A DNA stretch of 37,172 nucleotides from Candidatus Izemoplasma sp. (GCA_007123975.1 SLFZ01000114.1:1-37172), one strand, 5' to 3'. Shown: positions 21,971 through 31,144, numbered from the stretch's first letter. Notes: a model not told the origin generated them from the letters alone. Numbers and translations are program-made.

Positions 21971-23896
21971 ATGAGCAAGACGTTTTACATCACAACACCA
22001 ATCTACTACCCGAGCGGCAACCTCCATATCGGAAACACCTACACGACCGTGCTGTGCGACACCTTAAAACGCTACAAACACGAGCGCGGCTACGACGCCT
22101 TTTACCTCACCGGCATGGATGAGCACGGGAAGAAAATCGAAACCGTCGCCAACGACCGCGGTGTTCCACCGATTGAGCACGTCGACGAACTCGCCGACGC
22201 GACGAAAGAACTCTGGAGCAAAATGAAAATCGACTACGACGACTTTATCCGCACGACCGAAAAACGTCATAAGTCCGTCGTCCAAAAAATCTTTGAACGC
22301 CTTCTTGAAGCAGGCGATATTTACCTGGGCACCTACAAAGGCTATTACTGCATGCCCTGTGAATCGTTTTATACCGATAGCCAACTCGCAGAAAACCACA
22401 CCTGCCCAGACTGCGGACGGGAAACCTCAGAGCTCGAAGAAGAAAGCTATTTCCTCCGCCTGAGCAAATACCAGAAGAAACTTTTGCAATACATCGAAAC
22501 CCACCCCGACTTCATCACCCCTGAAACCAGAAAAAACGAAGTCGTCGCCTTTATTAAACAAGGCCTAAACGACCTCAGCGTATCGCGCACCACTTTCGAC
22601 TGGGGCATCAAGGTCGTCTCCAACCCGAAACACGTCGTCTACGTCTGGATTGACGCGCTTTCGAACTACATCAGCGCCCTTGGCTATGGTACCGACAACG
22701 ACAAACTCTTCCAAAAATACTGGCACGGCGACGAAGTCCTTCACGTCGTCGGAAAAGACATCTTGCGCTTTCATGCCATTTATTGGCCGATTATGTTGAT
22801 GGCCTTGGATATACCGATTACCTTTAAATTGCACGCCCACGGATTTTACATGATGAAAGACGGCAAAATGAGCAAATCCAAAGGCGGCGTCATCTACCCT
22901 GAAACCATCCTTAAATACTATGGGCTTGACGAACTGCGCTACTTTCTGCTTCGTGAACTGCCCTATGGACTTGACGGACTTTTCACCCCCGAAGCCTTCG
23001 TCGAACGCATCAACTTTGACCTTGCCAACGACTTTGGAAACCTCCTCAACCGCACCATCTCAATGATCAACAAGTACTTTAAAGGCGACATCTCCGCACC
23101 GAGTGAACCGCTTGATGACATCGATAACGACCTTCGTGACACCGCCGCCGACGTCATTCGCGCCTACAAAGAAAACATGAACACGCTCAAAGTATCCAAC
23201 GCCTTGCAAGAACTGTGGCGCCTGGTTTCTCGCACCAACAAATACATCGATGAAACGATGCCGTGGGCGCTTGCGAAAGACGAGGAAAAACGACCGACGT
23301 TAGAAAAAGTGCTCTACCACCTCGCCGAATCGCTGCGTCACATCGGGATTATGTTAAAGCCGATTTTGTTGAAAGCTGCCCCGGCGCTCTTTGACCAACT
23401 CGGCATCGGCGAAGATCACACCACCTGGCAAAGCATGACCTTCGGTGAGAAAAAGCATTACCACGTTATCGACAAGCCAACCCCGCTTTTCCCACGCCTC
23501 GATGTCGAGGTGGAGGTCAAGAAACTGCGCGACGAAATCGCCGGCAAAACGAAGCCGGAACCGGCTCCAAAGGCAGACCTCATCTCAATCGATGACTTCG
23601 CCAAACTCGACCTCGTCGTCGCCGAAATCAAAACCGCCGAACCGCATCCCGACGCCGATAAACTTATCGTCCTCACCGTTGATGTGGGCGGCGAGACCAA
23701 GCAAATCGTCGCTGGCATCGCTAAGGATTATGAGCCCGACGCACTCGTCGGCAAACGCGTCCTCGTCGTCAACAACCTCAAGCCCACCAAGCTGCGTGGC
23801 ATCAAGAGCGAAGGGATGTTGCTGGCGGGATCCAACAAAGACAAACTCGAGGTCATCGAAAGCCGTGAACTCAACCCCGGCGATCGCGTCAAATAA
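21971..23896 (+). CDS. metG: Methionyl-tRNA synthetase with C-terminal tRNA-binding domain
   Basis: TPIYYPSGNLHIGNTYTTV, CMPC...CPDC zinc motif, KMSKSKGG, C-terminal FAKLDLVVAEI...GIKSEGMLLA. Confidence 0.97.
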   Translation: MSKTFYITTPIYYPSGNLHIGNTYTTVLCDTLKRYKHERGYDAFYLTGMDEHGKKIETVANDRGVPPIEHVDELADATKELWSKMKIDYDDFIRTTEKRHKSVVQKIFERLLEAGDIYLGTYKGYYCMPCESFYTDSQLAENHTCPDCGRETSELEEESYFLRLSKYQKKLLQYIETHPDFITPETRKNEVVAFIKQGLNDLSVSRTTFDWGIKVVSNPKHVVYVWIDALSNYISALGYGTDNDKLFQKYWHGDEVLHVVGKDILRFHAIYWPIMLMALDIPITFKLHAHGFYMMKDGKMSKSKGGVIYPETILKYYGLDELRYFLLRELPYGLDGLFTPEAFVERINFDLANDFGNLLNRTISMINKYFKGDISAPSEPLDDIDNDLRDTAADVIRAYKENMNTLKVSNALQELWRLVSRTNKYIDETMPWALAKDEEKRPTLEKVLYHLAESLRHIGIMLKPILLKAAPALFDQLGIGEDHTTWQSMTFGEKKHYHVIDKPTPLFPRLDVEVEVKKLRDEIAGKTKPEPAPKADLISIDDFAKLDLVVAEIKTAEPHPDADKLIVLTVDVGGETKQIVAGIAKDYEPDALVGKRVLVVNNLKPTKLRGIKSEGMLLAGSNKDKLEVIESRELNPGDRVK

Positions 23897-23921
23897 AGCC
23901 TTGTGCCCACCGATAAAACAT

Positions 23922-23950
23922 TTGACATTTAGGGCTAAGTAATATATGAT
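23922..23950 (+). promoter_or_regulatory. Promoter for rplM-rpsI
   Basis: TTGACA-N17-TATGAT. Confidence 0.8.
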
Positions 23951-24021
23951 AAACAACGGTACATTTTCAAAATCTCCCACCAGCCCGATTATAACCCCGT
24001 ATAATTAGGAGGCTACTCGCT

Positions 24022-24456
24022 ATGAAAACATACATGGCAAACAACCAAACGGTTGAACGCAAATGGTTCGTGGTCGACGCCAAAGGTCAAACGCTTGGGC
24101 GCTTATCAACCCAAATCGCGACCTATCTTCGCGGCAAGCACAAACCGACGTTCACCCCGCACGTGGACTGTGGAGACTACGTGATCGTCATTAACGCAAA
24201 AGACGTTGAATTAACCGGCAACAAATGGGCGAAAAAGATTTACTACAGCCACTCGCAATACCCGGGAAGCTTAAAGGAAACGCCGGCATCGACCGTGCGT
24301 GACCGCTACCCTGAGCGATTGATCGAACACTCGGTCAAAGGCATGCTGCCGAAAGGCAAATTGGGAAGACAAATGTTCAAAAAACTTTTCGTGTATGCGG
24401 ATGAAAACCACCCGCATCAAGCTCAAAAGCCCCAGGCTTTGGAGCTCGAAGGTTAG
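24022..24456 (+). CDS. rplM: 50S ribosomal protein L13
   Basis: L13 motifs [29 protein letters not shown]. Confidence 0.98.
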   Translation: MKTYMANNQTVERKWFVVDAKGQTLGRLSTQIATYLRGKHKPTFTPHVDCGDYVIVINAKDVELTGNKWAKKIYYSHSQYPGSLKETPASTVRDRYPERLIEHSVKGMLPKGKLGRQMFKKLFVYADENHPHQAQKPQALELEG

Positions 24457-24468
24457 GAGGAAAGGCAT

Positions 24469-24864
24469 ATGGCAAAACAAGTCATGTACCGCGGTACCGG
24501 ACGCAGAAAAAGCTCCATTGCCCGCGTCACCTTGACGCCCGGAACGGGAAAATTCGTCATCAACGGTCGCACCTTTGAACAATACATTCCCTCAGCGGCC
24601 ACACGCCTCGACGTGTTCCAACCGCTCGAATTGACCGAAAACCAAGAATCGTTCGACATTATTGTCAACGTATACGGTGGAGGCATCACGGGACAAGCCG
24701 GCGCAATCCGCCACGGCATCACCCGTGCCCTGCTCGAAGTCAATTCCGACTACCGTCAAACACTGAAGGCCGCCGGGCTCATCACACGTGACCCGCGCGC
24801 CGTCGAACGGAAAAAATACGGCTTGAAAAAAGCCCGCCGCGCCCCGCAATTCAGCAAGCGTTAA
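24469..24864 (+). CDS. rpsI: 30S ribosomal protein S9
   Basis: [14 protein letters not shown]...[12 protein letters not shown]. Confidence 0.98.
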   Translation: MAKQVMYRGTGRRKSSIARVTLTPGTGKFVINGRTFEQYIPSAATRLDVFQPLELTENQESFDIIVNVYGGGITGQAGAIRHGITRALLEVNSDYRQTLKAAGLITRDPRAVERKKYGLKKARRAPQFSKR

Positions 24865-24869
24865 TACAC

Positions 24870-24899
24870 AAAAAAGCACAACTTGCTTGTGCTTTTTTT
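24870..24899 (+). terminator. Intrinsic terminator after rpsI
   Basis: AAAAAAGCACAA-cttgc-TTGTGCTTTTTTT. Confidence 0.9.
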
Positions 24900-24908
24900 A
24901 TACGACCG

Positions 24909-24937
24909 TTCAAAAAACCACCAAAACATACTATAAT
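24909..24937 (+). promoter_or_regulatory. Probable gltX promoter
   Basis: TTCAAA-N17-TATAAT. Confidence 0.6.
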
Positions 24938-24962
24938 GGGTCTAGACCAAGGAGGATGACCT

Positions 24963-26402
24963 ATGACCATACGCGTACGCTACGCCCCGAGCCCCACCGG
25001 ACACCTGCACATCGGAAACGCCCGCACGGCGCTTTTTAACTACCTCTTTGCCAAACATAAAAACGGCACCTTCATCGTTCGCATCGAAGACACCGACACC
25101 GAACGAAACGTCGAAAGCGGCATTGAAAGCCAACTCGAACAACTTGCCTGGCTCGGCATTACCCCTGATGAAACGATTGGGGTCAACGAAACCCACGGGC
25201 CTTACCGCCAGCTCGAGCGTTTAGATATCTATACACGCTATGCCAAAGAACTTTTGGAAAAAGGCTTGGCGTATAAGTGTTACTGCACCAAAGAAGAACT
25301 CGAAGCCGAACGCGAAGCCATGCGCCAAGCCGGCGAAGACAAACTGCACTACTCCCGCAAATGCCTCGGCGCGCCCGAACAAGACAAGCCCTTCGCCATA
25401 CGCTTCAAGGTGCCAGAGAACACAGCCTTCCCCTTTACCGACATCGTCAAAGGTGGTGTCCGCTTTTCCAGCGACGACATTGGCGACTGGGTCATCGTCA
25501 AACAAAACGGCATCCCAACCTACAACTTTGCCTGCGCCATCGACGATCACCTGATGGAAATCAGCCACGTCCTCCGTGGTGAAGACCACATCACCAACAC
25601 ACCCAAACAACTGATGGTTTTTGACGCCTTTGGCTGGGCAAAACCAACCTATGGACACATGACCTTGATTGTCAACGACCAAGGCAAGAAACTGTCCAAA
25701 CGCGACCAATCGATCATCCAATACATCGAACAATACCGCGATTTGGGGTACCTACCCGACGCGATGTTCAACTTTATCTCGTTGCTTGGATTCAGCCCTG
25801 ACGCCGACGGCGAAATCTTTACCCGCGAGCAACTGATCGACCTTTTTGAAGAACGCCGACTGTCTACCTCACCGGCAACGTTTGACGCCAACAAACTCGC
25901 CTTCATCAACAACCGCTACATCAAAGCACTCTCGCTTGACGACACCGTCGCACTCTGCAAGCCCTACCTCGCGGAAGAAGGCATTGGTCAAGAAAAAGAC
26001 AACGATTGGCTAGAAAGCCTCATCGCCGTCTTTAAAGATCGTTTGAGCTATGGCAAAGAAATCGTGAAACTTTACAACGATTTTTTCAACCGCCCCTTTA
26101 AGATTGACGAAGACGCCAAAGACATGCTACAAGAAGACGGCGTTGAAAACCTCATCGCCACCTTTAAACGCCTGGTCGAAAACGACGCGTCGCCCGACGC
26201 CGATGCTTACAAAGCCCTTATTAAAGCCGCAGGTAAAGAAGCCAACATGAAGGGTAAAATGCTCTTCATGCCAATTCGCATCGCCGTCAGTGGCGCCATG
26301 CACGGGCCCGATTTACCAAAAATGATGCACCTACTCGGTCGGGATTTGGTCACCAAAAGGCTTGAACACACGCTTGCGTTCATCGGTGCTGCCGACAAAT
26401 GA
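24963..26402 (+). CDS. gltX: Glutamyl-tRNA synthetase
   Basis: [28 protein letters not shown]. Confidence 0.97.
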   Translation: MTIRVRYAPSPTGHLHIGNARTALFNYLFAKHKNGTFIVRIEDTDTERNVESGIESQLEQLAWLGITPDETIGVNETHGPYRQLERLDIYTRYAKELLEKGLAYKCYCTKEELEAEREAMRQAGEDKLHYSRKCLGAPEQDKPFAIRFKVPENTAFPFTDIVKGGVRFSSDDIGDWVIVKQNGIPTYNFACAIDDHLMEISHVLRGEDHITNTPKQLMVFDAFGWAKPTYGHMTLIVNDQGKKLSKRDQSIIQYIEQYRDLGYLPDAMFNFISLLGFSPDADGEIFTREQLIDLFEERRLSTSPATFDANKLAFINNRYIKALSLDDTVALCKPYLAEEGIGQEKDNDWLESLIAVFKDRLSYGKEIVKLYNDFFNRPFKIDEDAKDMLQEDGVENLIATFKRLVENDASPDADAYKALIKAAGKEANMKGKMLFMPIRIAVSGAMHGPDLPKMMHLLGRDLVTKRLEHTLAFIGAADK

Positions 26403-26403
26403 T

Positions 26404-26432
26404 TTGCATTTCACTATTAAATCGTTTATAAT
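26404..26432 (+). promoter_or_regulatory. Promoter for cspA
   Basis: TTGCAT-N17-TATAAT. Confidence 0.75.
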
Positions 26433-26469
26433 CAGTAACATCAAAGAGAAAAAGGAGATCTGCTTTTAC

Positions 26470-26667
26470 ATGAAAGGTACAGTCAAGTGGTTTAATTCAG
26501 AAAAAGGTTATGGTTTCATCACGACCGAAGACGGACAAGACATTTTCGTCCATTACAGCGCAATCAACCAAGAAGGATTCAAGACGTTGAACGAAGGTGA
26601 CGAAGTCGAATTCGAAGTTACCGAAGGCGACCGCGGACCTCAAGCATCAAACGTCGAAAAAGCCTAA
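26470..26667 (+). CDS. cspA: Cold shock domain protein
   Basis: [32 protein letters not shown]; start at internal ATG 26470 with AAGGAG upstream. Confidence 0.96.
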   Translation: MKGTVKWFNSEKGYGFITTEDGQDIFVHYSAINQEGFKTLNEGDEVEFEVTEGDRGPQASNVEKA

Positions 26668-26681
26668 CTGAATTGACACGC

Positions 26682-26707
26682 AAAACAGGCCTCGTGCCTG
26701 TTTTTTT
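26682..26707 (+). terminator. Intrinsic terminator after cspA
   Basis: AAAACAGGC-ctcgt-GCCTGTTTTTTT. Confidence 0.9.
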
Positions 26708-26727
26708 GTGACGAAAAGACAGCCCTA

Positions 26728-26736
26728 TGATACAAT
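26728..26736 (+). promoter_or_regulatory. Possible extended -10 promoter for cysS
   Basis: TGA-TACAAT just after the cspA terminator; weak -35. Confidence 0.45.
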
Positions 26737-26769
26737 AATGTTGTCAACCCACACAAAAAGGTGATCGCG

Positions 26770-28104
26770 ATGAAAATACACAACACCCTGACCAATAAAC
26801 TCGAACCCTTCGAGCCCATCCACAAAGACACCGTCAACATGTACGTCTGCGGACCCACGGTCTACAACTACATTCAAATCGGCAACGCCCGACCGGTGAT
26901 CTTTTTTGACGTGGTTCGTCGTTATTTCGAATTCTTAGGTTACACCGTCAACTTCGTCTCCAACTTCACCGACATCGACGACAAAATCATCACCAAAGCC
27001 ATCGAAGAACAAGAAGACGAAATCACCATCGCTGAAAAGTTTATCGATGCTTTCTACAAAGACGTCGAGCGCGTCGGAAGCACCACCAAATACCTCGCGC
27101 CACGCGTCACCGAATACATGAGTGCCATCATCGATTACATCGATCAACTCGTCAAAAAAGGCTACGCTTACGAAGTTGATGGCGACGTCTATTTCCGCGT
27201 CGCGAAGATCGATCACTACGGTGACTTATCCGGCCGAAACATCGCCGACTTAGAAACCGGCGCCCGCGTCGAAGTGAACCCGAAAAAAGAAAACCCACTC
27301 GACTTTACGCTGTGGAAAAAAACACCCCAAGGCATCACCTTTCCATCCCCCTGGGGAGAAGGCCGCCCCGGCTGGCACACGGAGTGTGTCGCGATGATCA
27401 ACGACATCTTCGGCGGCCAAATCGACATCCACGGTGGCGGCGCCGATTTGATGTTTCCCCACCATGAAAACGAAATCGCTCAACACCGTGCAATCCACGG
27501 CCATGCCATTGCCAAGTACTGGATGCATAACGGCCACTTGACCGTCGACAACGAAAAAATGTCCAAAAGTGCCGACAACTATATCTTCGTCAAAGACCTT
27601 GACGTAGACTACATGGGCTTCCGCCTGTTTACCCTTTCCACCCACTACCGGAGTCCGCTGAATTACACCGACGAATCGCTCAATTCTTACGTCAACGAAT
27701 GGCAACGCCTAAGACGCACCTACACCCAAGCCTTCTACCAACTCGACCTCGCCGAAAAGCTGGACGACACGCCGAGCTACAACGCCGAACTCGACAAGAT
27801 TCGCAAAAACTTCCTCGCGGCGATGGACGACGACTTCAACACCGCCAACGCCATCACCGAACTCCAACAACTTGCCAAATACACCAACCACAAAACCCGT
27901 CAAGACGACAGCCTCAACCAATTGCTTGGGGCCGTACGCCTCTTTGATCAGTTTTTTGAGATTCTCGGCCTTGACGCCCGCACAAAACGCATGTCCAAAG
28001 CGACGCGAAACATCTACATGGAATGGGCCGACGCCCGCAAAAACAAAAACTTCGAAAAAGCCGACCGCCTGCGCGAAACGCTTCAAGAAAAAGGCATCCT
28101 GTGA
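26770..28104 (+). CDS. cysS: Cysteinyl-tRNA synthetase
   Basis: MYVCGPTVYNYIQIGNARP, GWHTECVAM, KMSKSADN. Confidence 0.97.
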   Translation: MKIHNTLTNKLEPFEPIHKDTVNMYVCGPTVYNYIQIGNARPVIFFDVVRRYFEFLGYTVNFVSNFTDIDDKIITKAIEEQEDEITIAEKFIDAFYKDVERVGSTTKYLAPRVTEYMSAIIDYIDQLVKKGYAYEVDGDVYFRVAKIDHYGDLSGRNIADLETGARVEVNPKKENPLDFTLWKKTPQGITFPSPWGEGRPGWHTECVAMINDIFGGQIDIHGGGADLMFPHHENEIAQHRAIHGHAIAKYWMHNGHLTVDNEKMSKSADNYIFVKDLDVDYMGFRLFTLSTHYRSPLNYTDESLNSYVNEWQRLRRTYTQAFYQLDLAEKLDDTPSYNAELDKIRKNFLAAMDDDFNTANAITELQQLAKYTNHKTRQDDSLNQLLGAVRLFDQFFEILGLDARTKRMSKATRNIYMEWADARKNKNFEKADRLRETLQEKGIL

Positions 28105-28472
28105 TCAACCACAACGCCCAAACTTTAGCCTACGTCGGCGACGCCGTCTTTGAACTCTTCGTGCGCGAGCACCTCGTGCGCCAAAGCCTCGCCACGCCCG
28201 AGACCTTACACGACAAAGCCGTCGAAATGACCTCGGCCGAAGGCCAAGCAAAAATCTTAGAAGGGCTCATGCCGCATTTGACCGACGACGAACGCGACCT
28301 CGTGCGCCGCGGCCGCAACGCCAAACTGACGCGAAAATCACGCGCCGCCACCCGCGCGACCTACCAACGCGCCAGCGGCCTTGAAGCGCTCTTTGGCTAC
28401 CTTTATCTCACCGAAAACCTCGCGCGCCTGCGCGAGCTGTTCAACGAACTCATCGATGAAAATCCGGCGTAA
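28101..28472 (+). CDS. mrnC: Mini-ribonuclease III
   Basis: LAYVGDAVFELFVREHLV, RRGRNAK; GTG start overlapping the cysS TGA; cysS-mrnC-rlmB synteny. Confidence 0.93.
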   Translation: MINHNAQTLAYVGDAVFELFVREHLVRQSLATPETLHDKAVEMTSAEGQAKILEGLMPHLTDDERDLVRRGRNAKLTRKSRAATRATYQRASGLEALFGYLYLTENLARLRELFNELIDENPA

Positions 28473-28512
28473 TTTGCGCGGGATTTTCTCTCGTGCGCAG
28501 ATACTTTACGCG

Positions 28513-28521
28513 TGCTACAAT
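28513..28521 (+). promoter_or_regulatory. Possible extended -10 promoter for rlmB
   Basis: TGC-TACAAT, 17 nt before the ATG; weak -35. Confidence 0.4.
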
Positions 28522-28538
28522 GAAACCGAGGTGATACC

Positions 28539-29246
28539 ATGACGATGACCATCCACGGAAAAAACGCCGTGCACGAAGCGATCAAAGCCAAGCGCCGCGT
28601 GTATGAAATCATCACACAACCAGGCCTCGATGAGCCATTTATTCGCACGCTTGAGGGGCGTGTTCGCAAAACCACCATGGATAGGCCCCGCATGGACGAG
28701 CGCTTCGGTCCCGGACACCAAGGCATCGCCGCCGTGGTCGATGACTACGCGACCACCCCCTTGGAAAAGGCATTGAAAAAAGACGGACCTAAGCTCTTTG
28801 TGATGCTTGATTCGGTGGAAGACCCGCACAACCTCGGCGCCGTCATCCGCAGCGCCGATGCGTTCAACGCAAGCGGCGTCATCATCCCGACGCGCCGTAG
28901 CGCCTCGATTACCCCAACCGTGGTCAAGGTCTCAACCGGCGCGATTGAACACGTCGACATCATCGCCGTTACCAACCTCAACCGGGCGATTGAAACCTTG
29001 AAAAAAGCGAATGTCTGGGTTGTCGGCACCGACGCCTCTGCCCAAGACGGCCTTGAGGCAATCCATGTCGATACCGACTTATGCGTTGTCTTTGGCAGCG
29101 AAGGCAAAGGCATGCACCGACTGGTGAAGGAAAACTGCGATTACCTTGTGAAGATTCCAATGCAAGGCCACGTCAACAGCCTCAACGTCAGCGTCGCGTG
29201 TGGCGTCATCCTCCACGACATCACCAGGCGGCGACGCTTGATATGA
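28539..29246 (+). CDS. rlmB: 23S rRNA 2'-O-methyltransferase RlmB (SPOUT/TrmH family)
   Basis: DSVEDPHNLGAVIRSADAF, FGSEGKGMHRLV, MQGHVNSLNVSVA. Confidence 0.95.
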   Translation: MTMTIHGKNAVHEAIKAKRRVYEIITQPGLDEPFIRTLEGRVRKTTMDRPRMDERFGPGHQGIAAVVDDYATTPLEKALKKDGPKLFVMLDSVEDPHNLGAVIRSADAFNASGVIIPTRRSASITPTVVKVSTGAIEHVDIIAVTNLNRAIETLKKANVWVVGTDASAQDGLEAIHVDTDLCVVFGSEGKGMHRLVKENCDYLVKIPMQGHVNSLNVSVACGVILHDITRRRRLI

Positions 29247-29818
29247 TGCGCCTCCGCCACAACGACTTTGAACTTATCGATGCCGCCCAGGCGGGCGACG
29301 CCGAAGCCTTTGATGTGATGGCGGAAAAGTACCACCGATTGATCGCCAAAAAGATACACCACTACAACCTCGCCTACGACTTCGACGATTTGCATCAAGA
29401 CGGGTTGATGGTGCTTTACCGATCGATTCTTGCGTTTGACCAGCACCGCTACGACAAAACATTCACCCGCTATTTCGAGACCAATTTTGAACGCCACTTG
29501 ATGAGCGTCATTCGCACGCGAAAACACCGACGCCACGTCGAATACATCCATGAAGACGAGATTCGACAAAACGTGCACCGTGTCCGTGAGACCTCTGTCT
29601 TTCATGCGCTTCACCTGGCTGAGGTAAAAAAGGTTTTGACAGAACGCGAATATCATGTTTATATATTAAGGGAAATGCGGCACGCCTCCATCGAACTCAT
29701 CCAGGACCTCACCGGGCTCGATACAAAGGCGATTTACAACGCCGTGCATCGAGCGAAAGCCAAAATTAAGGCGCACTATCAAGGAGAAAATCTTGACAAA
29801 AGCTCGCCTTTTTGGTAG
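29243..29818 (+). CDS. RNA polymerase sigma factor, SigH-like
   Basis: Sigma region 2-like DDLHQDGLMVLYRSILAFD and region 4-like LTEREYHVYILREMRHASIELIQDLTGLDTKAIYNAVHRAKAKIK; rlmB-sigH-rpmG synteny. Confidence 0.82.
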   Translation: MMRLRHNDFELIDAAQAGDAEAFDVMAEKYHRLIAKKIHHYNLAYDFDDLHQDGLMVLYRSILAFDQHRYDKTFTRYFETNFERHLMSVIRTRKHRRHVEYIHEDEIRQNVHRVRETSVFHALHLAEVKKVLTEREYHVYILREMRHASIELIQDLTGLDTKAIYNAVHRAKAKIKAHYQGENLDKSSPFW

Positions 29819-29821
29819 ATT
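29793..29821 (+). promoter_or_regulatory. Promoter for rpmG-secE-nusG inside the 3' end of the sigma gene
   Basis: TTGACA-N17-TAGATT (adjacent TTATATAT is an alternative -10). Confidence 0.6.
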
Positions 29822-29845
29822 ATATATTTGCAAGGTTGTGGTTCT

Positions 29846-29992
29846 ATGCGAAAGAAAGTTACCCTGATTTGCGACGTGTGCCTGTCGAGAAACTACACGG
29901 CCTTGAAGCACAAAGACGATAAAACACGACTCGTGAGACGAAAATACTGTAAGAAATGCGACGCCCATACGACGCATAAAGAAAGTAAATAG
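29846..29992 (+). CDS. rpmG: 50S ribosomal protein L33 (zinc-binding form)
   Basis: Not in the ORF track (48 aa); MRKKVTLICDVCLSRNYTALKHKDDKTRLVRRKYCKKCDAHTTHKESK*; two CxxC pairs. Confidence 0.95.
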   Translation: MRKKVTLICDVCLSRNYTALKHKDDKTRLVRRKYCKKCDAHTTHKESK

Positions 29993-30002
29993 GAGAGATA
30001 CT

Positions 30003-30434
30003 ATGGCCCCGGAGAAAAAAGAGAAAAAAACCAGCCGAGTGATGGAAATACTGAGGACCGAATATCCGTTTGAAGGGATGTTGTTGGTTCTTGTTGGACT
30101 GCTTGTGCTGTTATTAGGCGTTTACATCATGGAAGGCCGCGTGCTGGAAATCACCCGCACCGATTGGTGGTTGTTCGCCACCGAGGCACGCATCAACATC
30201 TTCTCCGCCTTCATCATCACCTTGGGCGCTGCCGCCGTGCTTTATGCGTTGATGCCCTTCATGGTTCCCGGCTTTAAGGAAATGAACCGCGTGTCCTGGC
30301 CAAGCCGCGACAAGATGGTCAACCATTCTTCTCGCGTCATCGGCTTTATCGTGGTTCTCGGTGCGATTTTTGTTATCTACGACATCGTGCTCCGTCCAAT
30401 CTTCGCCTGGCTCATCGGAGGCGGCAATGCCTGA
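30003..30434 (+). CDS. secE: Preprotein translocase subunit SecE (three predicted TM helices)
   Basis: FKEMNRVSWPSRDKMVNHSSRV core plus terminal TM; rpmG-secE-nusG synteny. Confidence 0.92.
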   Translation: MAPEKKEKKTSRVMEILRTEYPFEGMLLVLVGLLVLLLGVYIMEGRVLEITRTDWWLFATEARINIFSAFIITLGAAAVLYALMPFMVPGFKEMNRVSWPSRDKMVNHSSRVIGFIVVLGAIFVIYDIVLRPIFAWLIGGGNA

Positions 30435-30987
30435 TCAAGCTGCCAAACCATTGCCGGAGAAGCGCTGGTACGTCGTTCAGACGTACTCGGGGTTGGAAAA
30501 CTCCGTCCAGATCAACCTCGAACGCCGCATCAAATCGATGCAGATGGAAGAGCTGATTTTTGAAGTCGTTATCCCTGAAGAGGTGCGGCTGGAGAAGAAA
30601 AACGACGGCACCTTGAAAGAAAAAACCGTCAAACTGTATCCGGGCTATGTCTTCATTGAAATGATCGTCACCGACGATTCATGGTTCGTCGTCCGTAACA
30701 CCCCTGGTGTCACCGGATTCCTCGGTTCAAGCGGCGGCGGCACAAAGCCGATTCCGCTCCCCCCCGATGAAATCAACCCGATTCTAAAACGCGCCGGCCT
30801 TATGCAAGCGCCGAAACTCAACGTGAAAAAAGGCGATCGCGTACGCGTTACCGCAGGGCCCTTCGCCAACCAAATCGGCGTCGTCGACGCCATCGACGAA
30901 GAAAAAGCAGAAGTCACCGTGCTCGTCGAAATGTTTGGCCGACCCACGCCTGCCGAGCTGTCCTTCGACGAAATCGAAATCACCTAA
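30427..30987 (+). CDS. nusG: Transcription termination/antitermination protein NusG
   Basis: KRWYVVQTYSGLENSVQINLERR, LYPGYVFIEM, KOW KKGDRVRVTAGPFANQIGVV; start at internal ATG 30427. Confidence 0.97.
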   Translation: MPDQAAKPLPEKRWYVVQTYSGLENSVQINLERRIKSMQMEELIFEVVIPEEVRLEKKNDGTLKEKTVKLYPGYVFIEMIVTDDSWFVVRNTPGVTGFLGSSGGGTKPIPLPPDEINPILKRAGLMQAPKLNVKKGDRVRVTAGPFANQIGVVDAIDEEKAEVTVLVEMFGRPTPAELSFDEIEIT

Positions 30988-30989
30988 AC

Positions 30990-31014
30990 ACGGGAGCGAA
31001 GCGCTCCCGTTTTT
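30990..31014 (+). terminator. Intrinsic terminator after nusG
   Basis: ACGGGAGCG-AAG-CGCTCCCGT followed by TTTT. Confidence 0.92.
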
Positions 31015-31026
31015 ATTGACTTTCCC

Positions 31027-31055
31027 TTGACACACATCCGGCATTCGCTTATAAT
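31027..31055 (+). promoter_or_regulatory. Strong consensus promoter of rplK-rplA
   Basis: Perfect TTGACA-N17-TATAAT. Confidence 0.95.
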
Positions 31056-31092
31056 ATCATAGCGTGTGTCTATGCACACGGTTTTTTCTCGA

Positions 31093-31118
31093 GTGGAAGG
31101 GCATTGCCCGTTGACCAC
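31093..31118 (+). promoter_or_regulatory. Candidate ribosomal protein L1 binding site in the rplK leader
   Basis: GTGG-AA-GGGC-att-GCCC-GTTGA-CCAC imperfect hairpin resembling the 23S L1 site. Confidence 0.55.
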
Positions 31119-31144
31119 ATCACGATTGTAAGGAGGTGTCCATC

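Noticed and set aside
23951-24021. Possible L13 leader RNA upstream of rplM
   Set aside because: The region follows a good promoter and is about the right length, but I could not identify a convincing conserved stem by eye; a covariance-model search would be needed.
25240-25582. Overlapping plus-strand ORFs inside gltX (and similar ones inside metG, rplR, rlmB and holB)
   Set aside because: Low-complexity Pro/Ser/Arg/Lys translations in alternate frames of a conserved gene; no start signals of note.
24900-26770. Possible T-box riboswitches upstream of gltX and cysS (and metG)
   Set aside because: The leaders are only a few dozen nt long or the gene is directly coupled to the upstream gene; there is no room for a T-box and no T-box sequence.
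21093-26774. Identical 13-mer GTGATCGCGATGA at the starts of rsmI (21093) and cysS (26761)
   Set aside because: Short match near initiation codons where GTG/ATG choices are ambiguous; two copies are not enough to claim a regulatory element.
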